Under the pieces are notes generated by a model. The model did not search any database, was not told where the DNA came from, and worked only from the letters and a program-made list of their open reading frames with translations. This document shows positions 62,574-64,000 of a stretch of 64,000 nt of DNA, in pieces. Origin of the DNA: an uncultured Naasia sp. (GTDB taxonomy: Bacteria; Actinomycetota; Actinomycetes; Actinomycetales; Microbacteriaceae); NCBI GenBank assembly GCA_913778905.1, contig CAJYYA010000016.1, forward strand, positions 248,001-312,000, given 5' to 3'. Each line of letters begins with the position of its first letter. Positions within the stretch are counted from its first letter, which is position 1. The position numbers were made by a program, and so were the translations under genes.

Positions 62574-63962
62574 ATGTCGGGGCCGACATCGAACGCGGAG
62601 GATGCCTTGATCGAACGCAGCAGCGACGTCGTCATCGTCGGAGCAGGAGTCGCCGGCCTCACAGCGGCCACCCGACTCCGCCGCGAGGGCAAGACGGTAA
62701 CCGTTCTCGAAGCGCGGGAGCGCGTGGGCGGCCGCCTGGAGAACCGTGACGTCGAGGGCGCGTTCCTCGAGATCGGCGGTCAGTGGGTCTCCCCCGATCA
62801 GACCGCACTCCTCGAGACGCTGGACGAGCTCGGCATCCCCACCTACGAGCGTTACCGCGAGGGCGAGTCGGTCTTCGTGGACCGGGCACGCGAGCGCCAC
62901 CTCTACACGGGAGACCTGTTCCCCGCGCCGAAGGAGACGCAGGACGCCATCGAGGCGCTCACCGTCCAGCTCGACGAGCTGGTCGCGCAGATGGACCCCG
63001 ACCGCCCGTGGGAGCACCCGCAGGCCGAGGAGCTCGACCGGATCTCATTCGAGGGCTGGCTCGCCGAGCAGACCGACGACAAGGCCGCTCGCGAGGCCGT
63101 CGCCCTCTTCATCGCCGGCGCCATGCTGACCAAGCCCCCGCACGCCTTCTCGGCCCTGCAGGCGCTACTCATGGCCGCGAGCGCGGGCAGCTTCTCGAAC
63201 CTCGTGGACCCCGACTTCATCCTCGACCGCCGAGCGGTCGGCGGGCTGCAGGGCGTTCCCCTCCGCCTCGCCGAGGCACTGGGCGAGGACGTGCTGCTGG
63301 GTCAGCCCGTGCGCACCATCCACTGGGGCGACGAGGGAGTCGTCGTCGAGTCGGACGGCGCCGTGGTCCGCGCGAAGAAGGCGATCCTCGCGATGGCCCC
63401 CGTGCTCTACCCGCGCATCACTTTCGATCCCCCCATGCCGCGCCTGCAGCACCAGATGCACCAGCACATCTCCATGGGCTTCGTCATCAAGGTGCACGCC
63501 GTCTACGAGACGCCGTTCTGGCGCGAGGCCGGACTCTCCGGCACCGCGTTCGGCCCCTACGAGGTCTGCCACGAGGCCTACGACAACAGCAACCACGAGG
63601 ACAGCCGCGGCACCCTCGTCGGCTTCGTCTCGGACCGCTTCGCCGACGAGATGTTCCGCCTGTCGCCCGAGGACCGCAAGGCGCGAATCCTCGACTCGAT
63701 GGCGCAGTACTACGGCGACGAGGCCCGCAACCCGGTCGTCTATTACGAGAGCGACTGGGGCACCGAGGAGTGGACCCGCGGGGCGTACGCCGCGAGCTTC
63801 GACCTGGGCGGCCTGGTCCGCTACGGCGCCGAGCTGCGTAAGGCCGTCGGCCCCATGCACTTCGCGTGCAGCGACCTCGCGGGCCTCGGCTACCAGCACG
63901 TCGACGGCGCCATCCGCATGGGCCGCCTCGTCGCGGGGCAGATCGCCGAACAGCTCGGATGA
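62574..63962 (+). CDS. Flavin monoamine oxidase (putrescine-oxidase-like)
   Basis: FAD-dependent amine oxidase of 462 residues. FAD motif VVIVGAGVAGLTAATRLRRE with the second contact EARERVGGRLENRD; substrate region GGQWVSPDQTALLETLDELG; C-terminal FAD contact HFACSDLAGLGYQHVDGAIR. The overall pattern, with AGLSGTAFGPYEVCHEAYDN, recalls actinobacterial putrescine oxidase, so oxidation of a diamine to aminoaldehyde and ammonia is likely. ATG 62574 has AGGAGG 11 bases upstream. Its stop overlaps the next gene (ATGA). Confidence 0.88.
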   Translation: MSGPTSNAEDALIERSSDVVIVGAGVAGLTAATRLRREGKTVTVLEARERVGGRLENRDVEGAFLEIGGQWVSPDQTALLETLDELGIPTYERYREGESVFVDRARERHLYTGDLFPAPKETQDAIEALTVQLDELVAQMDPDRPWEHPQAEELDRISFEGWLAEQTDDKAAREAVALFIAGAMLTKPPHAFSALQALLMAASAGSFSNLVDPDFILDRRAVGGLQGVPLRLAEALGEDVLLGQPVRTIHWGDEGVVVESDGAVVRAKKAILAMAPVLYPRITFDPPMPRLQHQMHQHISMGFVIKVHAVYETPFWREAGLSGTAFGPYEVCHEAYDNSNHEDSRGTLVGFVSDRFADEMFRLSPEDRKARILDSMAQYYGDEARNPVVYYESDWGTEEWTRGAYAASFDLGGLVRYGAELRKAVGPMHFACSDLAGLGYQHVDGAIRMGRLVAGQIAEQLG

Positions 63963-64000
63963 GCGGCCCGCTCCTCGTCGGGTACACGGCGACACCCAGC
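63959..64000 (+). CDS. Universal stress protein, 5' end only
   Basis: The last 42 bases encode MSGPLLVGYTATPS, starting with an ATG that overlaps the amine oxidase stop as ATGA. The opening LLVGYTAT is the usual first strand of actinobacterial UspA-fold proteins. The rest lies outside the window. Confidence 0.6.
   Translation, partial: MSGPLLVGYTATPS

Overview
The window is chromosomal DNA from a high-GC Gram-positive bacterium, most likely a Microbacteriaceae actinobacterium such as Microbacterium. Supporting signs are the strong G/C bias at codon third positions, frequent GTG/TTG starts, many ATGA/GTGA gene overlaps, a menaquinone pathway, System II cytochrome c maturation genes, a 32-residue bS22-type ribosomal protein and a secreted protein with an actinobacterial LAxTG-type sorting motif. 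No phage, IS element, CRISPR array or plasmid function is visible.

Layout. 0.1-5.9 kb: two divergent DrrAB-like ABC exporters around a 20-bp perfect palindrome; the second is chained to a NarL-type two-component system. 6.1-9.5 kb: murB, two MaoC-fold dehydratases, then a BLUF blue-light sensor overlapping an acetolactate decarboxylase gene. 9.6-14.6 kb: tRNA-Met, tRNA-Thr, a GH13 alpha-glucosidase, two tandem M23 peptidases and an inositol-monophosphatase-family enzyme. 14.6-20.2 kb: three tandem secreted glycine-rich repeat proteins. 20.4-22.6 kb: tRNA-Tyr, yajQ and cardiolipin synthase. 22.8-38.1 kb: FprA-like reductase and most of the menaquinone pathway (polyprenyl diphosphate synthase, menG, menF, menD, menA, a menE-Nudix fusion, menB, menC), interrupted by a second GH13 enzyme and a LacI regulator. 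38.4-43.1 kb: ccsB-resB-ccdA-tlpA-phosphatase, the cytochrome c biogenesis operon. 43.2-53.4 kb: archaeal-type aspS, SDR, glutaredoxin-like protein, SerB-like HAD phosphatase, bS22, excisionase-type HTH, ArsR, TrkH/TrkA, proC, tadA, upp and an orphan winged-helix regulator. 53.4-64 kb: copA/copZ, MarR, photolyase, DHA2 exporter with TetR, PHP protein, amine oxidase and the first codons of a universal stress protein.

From memory, much of the gene content (murB, proC, the two small genes beside it, serB-like, glutaredoxin-like, the ccs operon, menA/B/C/D/E/G and a polyprenyl synthase) matches the Rv0482-Rv0562 stretch of Mycobacterium tuberculosis, so this looks like an old actinobacterial backbone with lineage-specific inserts (BLUF/alsD, the glycine-rich trio, the GH13 enzymes, copper genes).

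The most distinctive non-coding feature is a set of short palindromic repeat families. They sit in seven of twelve convergent gene junctions, and several carry the stop codon of the neighbouring gene at their edge. They look like dispersed bidirectional terminators or REP-like elements.

All coordinates and calls come from reading the sequence and the supplied ORF track. No database search was run.
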